Shown here one piece after another: positions 16,959-25,981 of a stretch of 64,000 nt of DNA. Numbering within the stretch: the first letter of the stretch is position 1; every line of letters begins with the position of its first letter. The translations under genes were made by a program, and so were the position numbers. A model generated the notes under the pieces. It saw only the letters and a program-made list of their open reading frames with translations, searched no databases and had not been told where the DNA came from. The DNA is from Xanthomonas sp. GPE 39 (lineage in GTDB: Bacteria > Pseudomonadota > Gammaproteobacteria > Xanthomonadales > Xanthomonadaceae). The DNA lies in contig NZ_JZHZ01000007.1 of the NCBI RefSeq assembly GCF_000963005.1, positions 565,532 through 629,531 of the forward strand. Direction: 5' to 3'.

Positions 16959-17516
16959 ATGCCGCTTCGTTTGCATGCTACTGGTTCGCTGTTGCTCGTA
17001 CTGCTGTGTGTTGTCGGCATTGCCGCAGCGCAGCCTGCATCTGTGTCGGCGTCTGTATCCGACGCTGCAGTGCCGGCCGAGATGCCCGCCAGCGGCGATG
17101 CCTGGGTTGATCGCCAGTTGCTGGATATCGATCGTTATGCCGCGCGCTATCCGGATAGTTTTCTCGACGAGGTTGCGCGCTATGCGCAGATGCCGCGCGG
17201 CTACGCTGAGGCGTTGTTGCGCCAATGCCATTGGCCCGCCCGCGATATCTACGTTGCCGCGTTCCTGGCCAAAGCGATCGGACGCCCCTACCGTGAGGTG
17301 GTGCGCGCCCGTAGTGTCGCCGGCATGCAGGTCGGTTGGGCGCGGGTGACCCGGGCATTGCAGGCGCCGCCGGGGTCGCTGGCCTACCGCGCGCTACGCC
17401 ATGCCATCGTCGCCAGTGACGATCATTGGGACCGGCCGATCGTGCTGGACGCACTTTTGCGCCGCCAACTCGGCGACCGCGCCCAGCGCGAGCGCACCGT
17501 TGCACAACCGGAATGA
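16959..17516 (+). CDS. Secreted protein of unknown function
   Basis: A 185-residue protein. The ATG at 16959 (MPLRLHATGSLLLVLLCVV) gives a clean signal peptide with probable cleavage after AAAQPA; an in-frame ATG at 16941 is the alternative. The mature part is mainly helical, with AWVDRQLLDIDRYAARYPDS, then an RQCHWPARDIYVAAFLAK segment and a C-terminal HWDRPIVLDALLRR. I do not assign a family with confidence. The codon usage is ordinary and the frame is intact. The same-strand HglS-like gene follows after 133 bases, but nothing ties the two functionally. Confidence 0.65.
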   Translation: MPLRLHATGSLLLVLLCVVGIAAAQPASVSASVSDAAVPAEMPASGDAWVDRQLLDIDRYAARYPDSFLDEVARYAQMPRGYAEALLRQCHWPARDIYVAAFLAKAIGRPYREVVRARSVAGMQVGWARVTRALQAPPGSLAYRALRHAIVASDDHWDRPIVLDALLRRQLGDRAQRERTVAQPE

Positions 17517-17649
17517 CGGCGCAGGCGCAGCATCCGATTCGCCGGATTTGATCGCACGCAGCGCACGACTGGTCGTGGCGTCGCGACGGCGCGAGAATAT
17601 CCCTCCAGCCGGTCCCGCTGCCGGTGTTGCCGTCGCTCCGGAGCGCCCG

Positions 17650-19011
17650 ATGACCACTGCCTTCGTTTCGCCCGACGTCATCCGCAGCTTGTTCGCGCGG
17701 GCCATGTCCGACATGTATCGCGCCGAGGTGCCGTTGTACGGCACGTTGATGGAGCTGGTGGCGCAGGTCAATGCGCAGACCCTGGCCGCCGATCCTGCAC
17801 TTGAGGCGCAACTGCGGCGCAACGACGAACGCGCGCGGCTGGATCAGGAGCGGCATGGTGCGATCCGTGTCGGCACGGCGGAGGAGTTGGCCATGCTGCG
17901 GCGTCTGTTCGCGGTGATGGGGATGGCACCGGTTGATTACTACGATCTCTCGGTGGCGGGTGTGCCGGTGCATTCCACCGCGTTCCGTCCGTTGGATGCG
18001 GCAGCGTTGGCGCGCAATCCATTCCGCGTGTTCACCTCGTTGTTGCGACTGGAGTTGATCGAAGACCCGGCACTGCGTGCGCAGGCGGCGCAGATTCTCG
18101 CGCGGCGACGCATCTTCAGTGATGGCGCGCTGCAACTGATTGCGCGCTGCGAGCGCGATGGTGGTTTGGGCGAGGTGGACGCGCAACGCTTCGTCGTCGA
18201 GGCGCTGGAGACCTTCCGCTGGCACAGTGATGCGACCGTGTCCTTGCCGACCTACCGCGCGCTGAGCGATGCGCACAAACTGATTGCCGACGTGGTCAGC
18301 TTCCATGGTCCGCACATCAACCATTTGACTCCGCGCACGCTGGATATCGACGCGGCGCAGGCGCAGATGCTGCGTCGTGGCATCGAGGCCAAGGCGGTGA
18401 TCGAGGGGCCGCCGCGTCGGCGTTGCCCGATCCTGCTACGCCAGACCAGTTTCAAGGCACTGGAAGAAACCGTGCGTTTTCCCTGCGTTGCGGGTAGTGC
18501 CGAGGCCGGCACCCACACCGCGCGTTTCGGCGAGATCGAACAACGCGGCCTGGCGCTGACGCCGAAAGGCCGCGCGCTGTACGACGCGCTGCTGGAGCGT
18601 GCGCGCGGCGCCGACGGCAGCGCCGCTGGTGATTACATGGCGCGTCTGCAGGCCGTCTTCGCCGATTTCCCCGACGATGAAGCCACGCTGCGCCGCGAGG
18701 GTTTGGGCTATTTTCGCTATGCACTCACCGACGCCGGTCGTGCTGCCGGGGCGCAGGCGCTGGCCGGCAAGCCGGCCGAGGCGTTGATCGCCGAGGGCCT
18801 GGTCAGTGCCGACCCGATCGTCTACGAGGATTTCCTGCCGGTCAGCGCCGCAGGCATCTTCCAGTCCAATCTCGGTGGCGGCGAACAGCGCGGCTATACG
18901 GCGCACGCTAACCGCGCCGCATTCGAGCAGGCGCTGGGAGCGAGGGTGCATGACGCGTTCGCCATCTATGCCGGGATCGAGCGCGATTCGCTACAGGCAT
19001 TGAATCGCTGA
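17650..19011 (+). CDS. DUF1338 / HglS-like 2-oxoadipate dioxygenase/decarboxylase
   Basis: A 453-residue protein of the DUF1338 (VOC-fold) family, whose characterised member HglS is an iron-dependent enzyme turning 2-oxoadipate into 2-hydroxyglutarate in bacterial lysine breakdown. The start is the ATG at 17650 (MTTAFVSPDVIRSLFARAMS). Candidate metal ligands are H69 in ERHGAIRVG, H225 in HINHLTPR and a Glu in FGEIEQRG (about 295-297), positions that agree with the family pattern as I remember it. The C-terminus has the conserved VYEDFLPVSAAGIFQSNL. No other lysine-catabolic gene is nearby, so the physiological substrate here is inferred from the family only. Confidence 0.88.
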   Translation: MTTAFVSPDVIRSLFARAMSDMYRAEVPLYGTLMELVAQVNAQTLAADPALEAQLRRNDERARLDQERHGAIRVGTAEELAMLRRLFAVMGMAPVDYYDLSVAGVPVHSTAFRPLDAAALARNPFRVFTSLLRLELIEDPALRAQAAQILARRRIFSDGALQLIARCERDGGLGEVDAQRFVVEALETFRWHSDATVSLPTYRALSDAHKLIADVVSFHGPHINHLTPRTLDIDAAQAQMLRRGIEAKAVIEGPPRRRCPILLRQTSFKALEETVRFPCVAGSAEAGTHTARFGEIEQRGLALTPKGRALYDALLERARGADGSAAGDYMARLQAVFADFPDDEATLRREGLGYFRYALTDAGRAAGAQALAGKPAEALIAEGLVSADPIVYEDFLPVSAAGIFQSNLGGGEQRGYTAHANRAAFEQALGARVHDAFAIYAGIERDSLQALNR

Positions 19012-19130
19012 AAGAAACGTCGGCGATTGCCTCGTGCGCAAGGCGCGTCATGTCGGCGCGCGGTCTCGTGCGCCGAGCGTAAGCCCCCTGGTTTTCCTGC
19101 AGCGGCGTGCGTGTGCCGTGCGGCGACGGT

Positions 19131-20501
19131 CTATCGCGTGTAGCGCGCCTTGAGCATGGCGTAGGCCGAGCGCAACGCTAGCGCCTCGCCACCGGCCGGA
19201 CGGCCGGGGCGCTCGCCGTCGTTCCAGGCGTACACGTCCAGATGTGCCCAGGACTGCCGCGCCGGTACGAAGCGTTCCAGATACAGTGCCGCGGTCACTG
19301 CGCCGGCCATGCGCGAGCCCGCGTTGGCCAGGTCGGCCACCGAGCTGCTCAGGTAGCGCAGGTAGGGACGCCACAGCGGCATGCGCCAGACCGGATCGCG
19401 ATGGCGCTCGCCGGCCTCGATCCAAGCTTGCGCCAGCGCGTCGTCGTTGCAGAACAGCGCCGGCAGGTCCGGTCCCAGGGCGATGCGCGCCGCGCCGGTC
19501 AACGTGGCGAAATCCACAATCGTGTCCGGGTTCTGCTCGCTGGCGTAGGCGAGCGCATCGCACAGCACCAGTCGGCCCTCGGCATCGGTGTTGTCGATCT
19601 CCACGGTCGTGCCCTGGCGGGTGGCGATGACGTCGCCAGGGCGGAATGCGTTCGGGCCGACCGCGTTTTCCACCGCTGGCAGCAGCACCGTCAGTCGCAC
19701 TGGCAGACGTTGTGCCATCACCAACCCGGCCAGCGCCAGCGCATGCGCCGCGCCGCCCATGTCCTTCTTCATGTGGCGCATGCCGTCGGCTGGTTTTAGA
19801 TCCAGGCCGCCGGTATCGAAACATACGCCTTTGCCAATCAGCGCTACGTGCGGGTGCGTGTCCTCGCCCCAGCGCAGCATCAACAGTCGTGGCGCGCGGT
19901 GCGAGGCGCGACCGACCGCGTGGATCGTCGGGAAATTCTGCTCCAGCAGTGCGTCGCCGACGATGCTCTCGAACTGCGCACCGTGGTCTTGCGCAATCGC
20001 GTGGGCGATTGCTTCCAACTGTTCCGGTCCCATGTGTTCGGTCGGCGTGTTGATCCAGTCGCGCACGCGCACGCAGGCTTGGAGTAAATCCAGTACCTCC
20101 GCTTGCGGTGTGGCGATCAGCGACGCCGGCAAGCGTGCCGGTTGCTTGTAGCGGTCATAGCGGTAGCTGCCCAGGCCCCAGCCCAGGTGCAGCGCGGCCA
20201 ACGCATCGGCGTCCAGCGCACTGGCTAAGTGCCAGGTGCTGCCGGCCGGTAATGCGAACGGCGCGTGCGCATAGGCATAGGCATCGCCGCGATCGCCGAT
20301 GCCCAGGACCGCCGCCGCGACGCCATCGGCGCCTGGCAGCAACAGCACCGTGCCGGGCGCGGCCATGAACTGCTGCGTGTCCATCCACGCCACCCACGCC
20401 GGCGATTGCGCTGAGCGCCATTCGGCCAGATGTTCACGTTCCAGCACATACAGCGGCAGTGGTGTGTGCGAGGCGTCGGTGAAGCCTGTCGGCAAAGACA
20501 T
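19131..20501 (-). CDS. M17-family leucyl aminopeptidase
   Basis: A 456-residue cytosolic metallo-aminopeptidase. The start is the ATG at 20499-20501 (MSLPTGFTDAS). The catalytic domain shows GKGVCFDTGGLDLKP, the metal-binding KKDMGGA, the signature NTDAEGRL, and later DFATLTGAARIALG. The N-terminal domain is divergent, as in PepB-like M17 enzymes; the protein is shorter than PepA (about 500). It removes N-terminal residues from peptides and could finish dipeptides made elsewhere in the cell. It is the last of three minus-strand genes with the HAD and AI-2E family genes upstream. Confidence 0.93.
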   Translation of the reverse strand: MSLPTGFTDASHTPLPLYVLEREHLAEWRSAQSPAWVAWMDTQQFMAAPGTVLLLPGADGVAAAVLGIGDRGDAYAYAHAPFALPAGSTWHLASALDADALAALHLGWGLGSYRYDRYKQPARLPASLIATPQAEVLDLLQACVRVRDWINTPTEHMGPEQLEAIAHAIAQDHGAQFESIVGDALLEQNFPTIHAVGRASHRAPRLLMLRWGEDTHPHVALIGKGVCFDTGGLDLKPADGMRHMKKDMGGAAHALALAGLVMAQRLPVRLTVLLPAVENAVGPNAFRPGDVIATRQGTTVEIDNTDAEGRLVLCDALAYASEQNPDTIVDFATLTGAARIALGPDLPALFCNDDALAQAWIEAGERHRDPVWRMPLWRPYLRYLSSSVADLANAGSRMAGAVTAALYLERFVPARQSWAHLDVYAWNDGERPGRPAGGEALALRSAYAMLKARYTR

Positions 20502-20563
20502 TCGGGAGATCCTGCTTGCGCGTGGGAGGGAAAGGGGGAATTGCTGGAGATGTGCGGCGCTGC

Positions 20564-21289
20564 TTATGCGTGCGCCGTGTGCAGTGGTTGCGTGGTCTCC
20601 AGCCAATCTGCCAGGCCGGTGAGCGTGTTGAATTGCAGATCCGGTGGTGTCGGCGGAGACCAGACCTGTGCCTGGCGATTGATCCAGCAGCCACGCAGGC
20701 CGGCTTGCATCGCACCGAGCACGTCGATTTCGATGTGGTCGCCGACATGCAGCACCTGCGCGCAGGGCAATGCCAGACGCGCGCAGGCGGCGTGGAAGAT
20801 ACTCGGGTCTGGCTTGGCCGCGCCATGTTCGCCAGCGCTGAGTTGGAAGGCGAAATGCCGCTCCAGTCCGATTGTGGCCAAGTCGGCGTTGCCGTTGCTC
20901 AGTGCCACCACCGGCACACATGCGGCGATGCGTTGCAGTGCGGGCAGGCTGTCTGGGTAGCATTCCACCTGGTTGCGTGCGGCATGGAAGACCGCGTAGG
21001 CCGGCTCCGCCAGCGCTTCATCGGCCCCGCTTTCGCGCAGTGCCTGACGCAGGGTGAGGCGTCGTAGTGCGCTCATGTCGTGGCGCAGATGCGGGTGTGC
21101 GGCGACCACCGTGTCGCGCAACTGGCGCATGGCCGGGATCGGGAAGCGTGCAGCGGTGCGCGGACTATGTTGCAGCAACCAGTCGTGCAGCACCTGTTCG
21201 ATGCGCGCTCCGATCGGCGCGAAGGGCCATAGAGTGTCGTCCAGATCCAGCGTGATCGCGCGAACGGGGAAAGTCGGGGAATGAGTCAC
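20564..21289 (-). CDS. HAD-superfamily hydrolase (YigB-like phosphatase)
   Basis: A 241-residue haloacid-dehalogenase phosphatase using a GTG start (21287-21289). Motif I is LDLDDTLW (D15, D17), motif II is VALSNGN, the motif III lysine lies in AAKPDPSIF, and motif IV is HVGDHIEIDV. A helical C1 cap lies between motifs I and II. It resembles YigB, which can dephosphorylate the riboflavin intermediate 5-amino-6-(5-phosphoribitylamino)uracil, but HAD substrates are notoriously hard to predict. It is spaced 62 bases from the aminopeptidase and 89 from the transporter upstream. Confidence 0.9.
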   Translation of the reverse strand: MTHSPTFPVRAITLDLDDTLWPFAPIGARIEQVLHDWLLQHSPRTAARFPIPAMRQLRDTVVAAHPHLRHDMSALRRLTLRQALRESGADEALAEPAYAVFHAARNQVECYPDSLPALQRIAACVPVVALSNGNADLATIGLERHFAFQLSAGEHGAAKPDPSIFHAACARLALPCAQVLHVGDHIEIDVLGAMQAGLRGCWINRQAQVWSPPTPPDLQFNTLTGLADWLETTQPLHTAHA

Positions 21290-21378
21290 GCGTGGATTTT
21301 ACGTCATGCGCGGTAGCGCCCCAGTGTTGCCGGTAGACAGCGGGGCGATCCATCTTTCCCGAGTTGCCAATCCAGGCG

Positions 21379-22479
21379 TTACTCCAGCAGGCGCGCCCAG
21401 CGCTGCATGCCATCCACCCGTGCCAGCACGATCTTGATGCACACCAGCAACGGCACTGCCAACAGCAGGCCGATCATTCCCCACAGCCAGCCGAACAGCA
21501 TCAGCGCCAGGATCAGCATCAGCGGTGAGATCGCCATGCGTCGGCCGAGTACGATCGGTGTCACCACCTGACCTTCCATCAGATGCAGCGCCAGGTAAAA
21601 CAGTGCGGGCAGCATTGCGCTGAGCAGGTCGCGAAACGCGACGAGGCCCATCAGCAGCATCAGCACCACGCCGATCAGCGGTCCAACGTAGGGCGCGAAG
21701 TTCAGCAGTGCCATCACCGTGCCCCACAGCAACGCTTCCTGCGGTGTGATGTTCAGCAGGATCAAAATGCCCGCGAACACCAGCCCGACCAGGGTGTTGA
21801 TGACGCTGATGGTCAGCACATAGCGCGATACCTCGTGTTCGATCGAACGCAGGATGTCGGTGGTGAACTTCTGCTGCTGACGGCTGGGCAGTAGGGCGAT
21901 TGCGTGCCGTTGCAGGTTCTCGCCGAACACCATGAAGAAGAACGTCAGCAACACCACTGCCAGGGCCGAGGCGGCCAGTCGTGGGGTCCGCACCAGTGCC
22001 CGGTAGGGGTCGTCCATCTGCGTGCGGATCACTTGCACGCGGGGGCCGCCTTCGCCACCGGCGGCGCGTGCGAAACTTTCCGCTGCTTGGTTGGCCAACT
22101 GCATCGGTTTGGTCAGGTCGTGCACCTGCGTGGCGATGTGGCGCATCTGTGCAGGTGCTTGTTGCACCCAGGCGGCGGCTGGCCCGGCCAGTTGCAGGGT
22201 CAGCGCCGCCGCCACCGCCATGCCCGAGAGCAGGACGACCAGCGCGGCCAGAAAGCGTGGCAGGTAGAGCCGTCGCAGCAGGCGCAGGATCGGGTTGCCG
22301 ATCAGGGCGAAGAAGGCCGCGAGCAGGACGGGCAGGATCACCTGTTGTGCCGCCCATAGCGTGTATGCGACGGCCAGGGTCGCCAGCACCACCAGTGACA
22401 CCGGGCCGCGTGGCCGCGCGTTGTGTGGCGGCGGTAGGGCGTCGCGGTCGTTGGTCGCGGAATCGGGAACGTTACTCAT
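21379..22479 (-). CDS. AI-2E family transporter (PerM/YdiK-like)
   Basis: A 366-residue inner membrane protein with seven or eight hydrophobic segments. The start is the ATG at 22477-22479. Family landmarks are the two N-terminal helices around VILPVLLAAFFALIGNPIL, a long central hydrophilic region, and the C-terminal motif NFAPYVGPLIGVVLM followed by EGQVVTPIVLGRRM. Members have been linked to autoinducer-2 export and to Na+/H+ or other ion transport; which applies here cannot be told. It is likely the first gene of a unit with the HAD and M17 genes. Confidence 0.92.
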   Translation of the reverse strand: MSNVPDSATNDRDALPPPHNARPRGPVSLVVLATLAVAYTLWAAQQVILPVLLAAFFALIGNPILRLLRRLYLPRFLAALVVLLSGMAVAAALTLQLAGPAAAWVQQAPAQMRHIATQVHDLTKPMQLANQAAESFARAAGGEGGPRVQVIRTQMDDPYRALVRTPRLAASALAVVLLTFFFMVFGENLQRHAIALLPSRQQQKFTTDILRSIEHEVSRYVLTISVINTLVGLVFAGILILLNITPQEALLWGTVMALLNFAPYVGPLIGVVLMLLMGLVAFRDLLSAMLPALFYLALHLMEGQVVTPIVLGRRMAISPLMLILALMLFGWLWGMIGLLLAVPLLVCIKIVLARVDGMQRWARLLE

Positions 22480-22615
22480 CGCATCTGCGCTACGGTGGAC
22501 CTGGCCTGCGTTGTAAGACCCGCAGCATCCGGCCTCGAAAAGGAAGCGCAGTGTAGGCCGATCCTACCTGGCGCGGTATGACCAGCGCTTGGTTGTCGCG
22601 CGGTCGTGGGGTGTT

Positions 22616-23059
22616 TCAAGGCTCGGACAGCGCCACTGTCGTGTCGGTCGGGTTGGGCGCTTCCGGTCTGTGCGCGGCAGGCGCATCGCTGCGTCGGGTC
22701 GTGTCGCTGGAGTCCGCGGGCTCAGTGTCCGCCGCCGCCTGCGTCGTGTCTGCGGTGCGCTCGGCAGCGTCTGAGCCTGTCTTGGCGGTGACCACATTGA
22801 ACAGTTTGTAGAGCGTGCTGAGCATTTGTAGCCAGCGCGTGCCACCGATTTTGCCGCCGAGTTTGCCGAGCGCCGCGACCGGCTCGGCGCGGCCCACCAG
22901 AAAACCCGTTCCCAGCCCGACCACGACGATGCGCAGTGGCGTCCAGCCTTCGTGCCAGCCCTGCCGCAACGTGGTCCAGTGCGTGCGCACCTGTTCCCGG
23001 CGTCCTTCCAGCACTGCTTCGGCGCGGGCGACGCGGTGTTGTAATTGATCCAGCTTCAT
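22616..23059 (-). CDS. Hypothetical protein, third gene of a YqjD/YqjE/YqjK-like cassette
   Basis: A 147-residue protein starting MKLDQLQHRVARAEAVLEGR. The N-terminal half is helical and polar, followed by one weak hydrophobic segment (LRIVVVGLGTGFLVG) and a Ser/Thr/Asp-rich, low-complexity C-terminus. The start codon overlaps the stop of the preceding gene by 4 bases (23056-23059), so translation is coupled. Position and architecture recall YqjK, but similarity is too weak for a name. It is probably peripheral or singly anchored in the inner membrane. Confidence 0.75.
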   Translation of the reverse strand: MKLDQLQHRVARAEAVLEGRREQVRTHWTTLRQGWHEGWTPLRIVVVGLGTGFLVGRAEPVAALGKLGGKIGGTRWLQMLSTLYKLFNVVTAKTGSDAAERTADTTQAAADTEPADSSDTTRRSDAPAAHRPEAPNPTDTTVALSEP

Positions 23060-23547
23060 GGGGATGCCTTGCTGGTCGGGATGGACGCGTCGTTGTGGTC
23101 CTCATCGCCGTTGCCGATCCCCAGTTTGGCAAGCTGGCGTCGGGTGGCGTCGAGTTTGCTCATCTCCATGTAGCGCAACGCCTGCCAGGCACCGAGGGCG
23201 GTCACGACGAGGCTGACTCCCGCGGTGGTCGTGATCGATGCCAGCCACGACCAGCCTATACGATGCAGCAATGCGATCAACGCGCTCATCAACAGCATCC
23301 AGGCCGAGGCGCCGAACGCCACCGAAACGGTCAGCCACACCAACGCTCGCACCAGTGCGACGCGGGCCAAGGCCAGATCGGCGGCGACCAGCCGGTGCAG
23401 AGCACGGCCGGTATGCAGTGTGGCGTGCAAGCCTTCGCGACTGGCTGTGCTGAATATGCGCAACGCTTCCCCCAGCGACGGTGTTGCCGCCGCTGGTTCC
23501 GCCGCAGCGCCGTCGGAGGTGCCGGCGCAGGCTTGCTCCTCGCCCAC
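23056..23547 (-). CDS. YqjE/phage-holin-III-like membrane protein
   Basis: A 163-residue protein with a GTG start (23545-23547), only 5 bases after the stop of the YqjD-like gene. The N-terminus is soluble (PSLGEALRIFSTASREG), and two hydrophobic segments follow (about residues 68-92 and 98-120), typical of the YqjE/holin-like superfamily. The C-terminus is charged and ends with tail KASP. The function is unknown; in E. coli the yqjDEK genes are stationary-phase and osmotic-stress induced. Confidence 0.8.
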   Translation of the reverse strand: MGEEQACAGTSDGAAAEPAAATPSLGEALRIFSTASREGLHATLHTGRALHRLVAADLALARVALVRALVWLTVSVAFGASAWMLLMSALIALLHRIGWSWLASITTTAGVSLVVTALGAWQALRYMEMSKLDATRRQLAKLGIGNGDEDHNDASIPTSKASP

Positions 23548-23552
23548 GCGGC

Positions 23553-23924
23553 TTACTTGTCGCCGCCGCTGCGCGCCAGTTTGGCGATGATCCAGCCGGC
23601 GGCGAAGGCCACCCCGAACGAGGCCAGCGGGCGCTCACGGATCAGCTCGGCGGCGCTGTCGATCAGGTCGCGGCCCTTGTCCATGAGTGCATCCACCTGC
23701 TCTTTCGCCGCCGCCCCGCCGAATTCGGCCGCTGCCAGTCCCGACAGTGCGCTGTCGGACAGTTCGGCCTTGACGTTGGCTTTGCCCAGTTTTAACTCTT
23801 CGCTGGCGGCACCGGCGGCGCCCTTGATCGCTTCGCCTGCGTAGCTGGCGGCCGACTTCAGATGCGCACCGGCTTCGCTCAGGTTGTCCTTGAGGTTATC
23901 GGTGCTCGTGGGGCTGGAATTCAT
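23553..23924 (-). CDS. YqjD/ElaB-family (DUF883) membrane-anchored protein
   Basis: A 123-residue protein starting MNSSPTSTDNLKDNL. It is a long Ala-rich amphipathic helix followed by the family's GRDLIDSAAELIRERPLASFGVAFAAGWIIAKL, where the final hydrophobic segment anchors it in the inner membrane. YqjD and ElaB in E. coli bind ribosomes at the membrane in stationary phase. It is the first gene of a three-gene unit. A GGAGAC motif lies before the start, and a stable 8-base hairpin (23956-23974) sits in the leader. Confidence 0.88.
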   Translation of the reverse strand: MNSSPTSTDNLKDNLSEAGAHLKSAASYAGEAIKGAAGAASEELKLGKANVKAELSDSALSGLAAAEFGGAAAKEQVDALMDKGRDLIDSAAELIRERPLASFGVAFAAGWIIAKLARSGGDK

Positions 23925-23988
23925 CTACATGTCTCCTTCGGGGGGCGGAGCACGCCGCCCGCCAGTGGCGGGCGCTGCTGAAAATATA

Positions 23989-24007
23989 GGCGACATATAA
24001 CATCGCC
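23989..24007. promoter_or_regulatory. Palindromic site in the promoter region of the YqjD-like gene
   Basis: The stretch ggcgacatataacatcgcc is a 19-base imperfect palindrome with 5-base perfect arms. It lies 65 to 83 bases before the start codon in an AT-rich patch. On the minus strand a weak -35/-10 pair (CTGACA and TGTTAT, spacing 18) runs into it, so it could be an operator over the -10. The regulator is unknown. Confidence 0.35.
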
Positions 24008-24092
24008 AAGGTATAAAAAATGTCAGCGAACCGGCACGGGCGATGCACGCGGAGAGTCGCCGCGCCGCGCGCCTGTCCCGAATGCGACCGGC

Positions 24093-25529
24093 TCATTGCA
24101 TCATTAAATCGGCCTGCACGCCGCCGCGCACCACGCGTAGCACCAGTTGCGCTGGCTTGCGCGCGAAGTTGGCGCGGTAACTGGCCAGGTCGGCAAACTC
24201 GCCCGCCGACGCTGCGACGACGATATCGCCGCTGGCCAGGCCGTTTTGCGCCGCGCGACTGCCGCGCGCCACGTTGCCGATCAGCACGCCGGAGACGCCG
24301 GACTGGCGCAGCGATTCGGGCAGATCGGTGAAGGTGGCGCCGCTCAGGCGCGGGTCCAGCGATTCGCCTTTCACCGTGCGCGGCTGTTCCTTCAGGCCGA
24401 TTTTGAGCTGCAGTGGCTTGCCCTCGCGGCGCACTTCCAGCGTCACCGTGCTGCCCACCGGCTGCAGACCTTCGTAGTTATGTAGCGCCTCGGCGCTGTC
24501 CAGACGTTCGCCGTTGGCACCGATCACCACGTCGCCCGGTTGCAGTCCGGCCGCAGCGGCGGCCGAGCCGGTCAGCACTCGCGTCACTAGTGCGCCGCGC
24601 GGGGAGGGCAGGCCCAGCCCTTGCGCCATCTGCGCGGTCAGGTTCTGGGTCTCGATGCCGAACGTGCCACGGATCATCACGCCGTTGTTCTTGAGCAACT
24701 GCGCGACCACCGCGCGGGCCAGGTTCGATGGAATCGCCAAACCCAGCCCGATGTTGCCGGCCATGCTGCCCTGCGGGTTGAAGCTGGCGGTGTTGATCCC
24801 GATCAGTTCGCCGCGCAGGTTCACCAGTGCGCCGCCGGAGTTGCCTGGGTTGATCGAGGCATCGGTCTGGATGAAGTTCTGATAGCCCAGGCCGCGGATG
24901 CCGCTGCGTCCCATCGCCGAGACGATGCCCGAGGTTACGGTCTGAGTGAAGCCGAATGGGTTGCCGATCGCTGCGACGAAATCGCCCACGCGCAGTTTGT
25001 CGCTGTCGCCCAGGCGGATGTCGGTGAGATTGTCGGCTTTGATCCGGATCAAGGCGATGTCGGTATCCGCGTCCGAGCCCATGAATTCGGCTTTGAAGCT
25101 GCGTCCATCGGCCAGGGTCACTTGCACATCGTCGGCGTTCTCCACCACGTGATGGTTGGTCAGCACGTAGCCGTTCTTGGCATCGATGATGACCCCCGAG
25201 CCCAGCGACTCGTTGATGCGTTCTTGCGGAATGTCCGGGAACAGGCGGCGGAAGAATGGGTCGTTGAAGAACGGGTTGCGTACCCGCACCACCTGCTTGG
25301 TATTGATGCTCACCACGCCGGGCATGACCGTTTGCAGCATCGGTGCCAGCGATGGCAGCGGGGTGCCGGCGACGGATGTCGGTAATGCGGCCGTGTTCGC
25401 CACCGTTCGCGTCACGGGTGTCGGCGCGGCATCGGCGCGATTGTCCAATTGCGCGTTGATCGCGGTGGCAGCGAAACCGCCGAAGGCAGCGGCGGCGGTC
25501 AGGGTCAGCAGCGTGGGCAGCGGGCGCAT
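24093..25529 (-). CDS. degQ: Do-family periplasmic serine protease (DegQ/MucD-like)
   Basis: A 478-residue HtrA-type protease. The start is the ATG at 25527-25529, giving an N-terminal signal or anchor (MRPLPTLLTLTAAAAFGG). The trypsin-like domain has the triad His in TNHHVVE (H127), Asp in DTDIALI (D157) and Ser in GNSGGAL (S231). Two PDZ domains follow; the first carries GLQPGDVVIGANG and the second a shorter GLASGDIVVAA. It should degrade or refold damaged periplasmic proteins. The gene is divergent from the H1-like gene across a 452-base interval. Choosing DegQ over MucD or DegP is a judgement from size and a short regulatory loop. Confidence 0.92.
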   Translation of the reverse strand: MRPLPTLLTLTAAAAFGGFAATAINAQLDNRADAAPTPVTRTVANTAALPTSVAGTPLPSLAPMLQTVMPGVVSINTKQVVRVRNPFFNDPFFRRLFPDIPQERINESLGSGVIIDAKNGYVLTNHHVVENADDVQVTLADGRSFKAEFMGSDADTDIALIRIKADNLTDIRLGDSDKLRVGDFVAAIGNPFGFTQTVTSGIVSAMGRSGIRGLGYQNFIQTDASINPGNSGGALVNLRGELIGINTASFNPQGSMAGNIGLGLAIPSNLARAVVAQLLKNNGVMIRGTFGIETQNLTAQMAQGLGLPSPRGALVTRVLTGSAAAAAGLQPGDVVIGANGERLDSAEALHNYEGLQPVGSTVTLEVRREGKPLQLKIGLKEQPRTVKGESLDPRLSGATFTDLPESLRQSGVSGVLIGNVARGSRAAQNGLASGDIVVAASAGEFADLASYRANFARKPAQLVLRVVRGGVQADLMMQ

Positions 25530-25981
25530 GAGTCGGATTCCGGGGAACGCGGGAGACGGATTGGGAAAATGGGCGCCTGATGGCATAAATCAAGATGAAC
25601 GCACGGCGTTTAACTCTCAGTGAAAAGCCGCCACCTCGTCGGCGTGTGCCGTGATCGTCATCATGCCGCTGATTGCCTTGAGGGCCGGTCTGCCCACTGC
25701 TGGCCTGCCGCGATCTTGGTCGCTGTATCTGGAGGCAATGGGGGGGCAATGCCGGGCGATGGCACGGCGACCCGTGTGCTCCTTGTTGAGTGGTCGTATT
25801 CAGTCGTGCAGGCGACGTCTGCGTGCCGGCGTATCGACGCAGGGCAAGGCGGTGTCCTGCGGCGATGGCGCGCGTTTGTCGACCATCCGCGACATGTCGC
25901 CCGCGTTGGCTCCCCGCTTTGCTGCAATCGGTATAGCATCGCCCGTGTGGTATCAAACACCGACACCCTGAGGAGGGTTTT
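25530..25981. other. Intergenic region between degQ and the H1-like gene
   Basis: A 452-base divergent interval that must carry promoters in both directions. No gene is seen; the reading frames crossing it are arginine-rich shadows. A strong GAGGAGGG Shine-Dalgarno at 25971-25978 serves the H1-like gene. I could not pick a -35/-10 pair with confidence, and saw no clear sigma-E-type promoter before degQ. Confidence 0.5.

Noticed and set aside
16978..18324. Minus-strand frame of 448 codons opposite the secreted unknown and HglS-like genes
   Set aside because: Spans two confirmed plus-strand genes; low-complexity Arg/Ala residues, no family signature.
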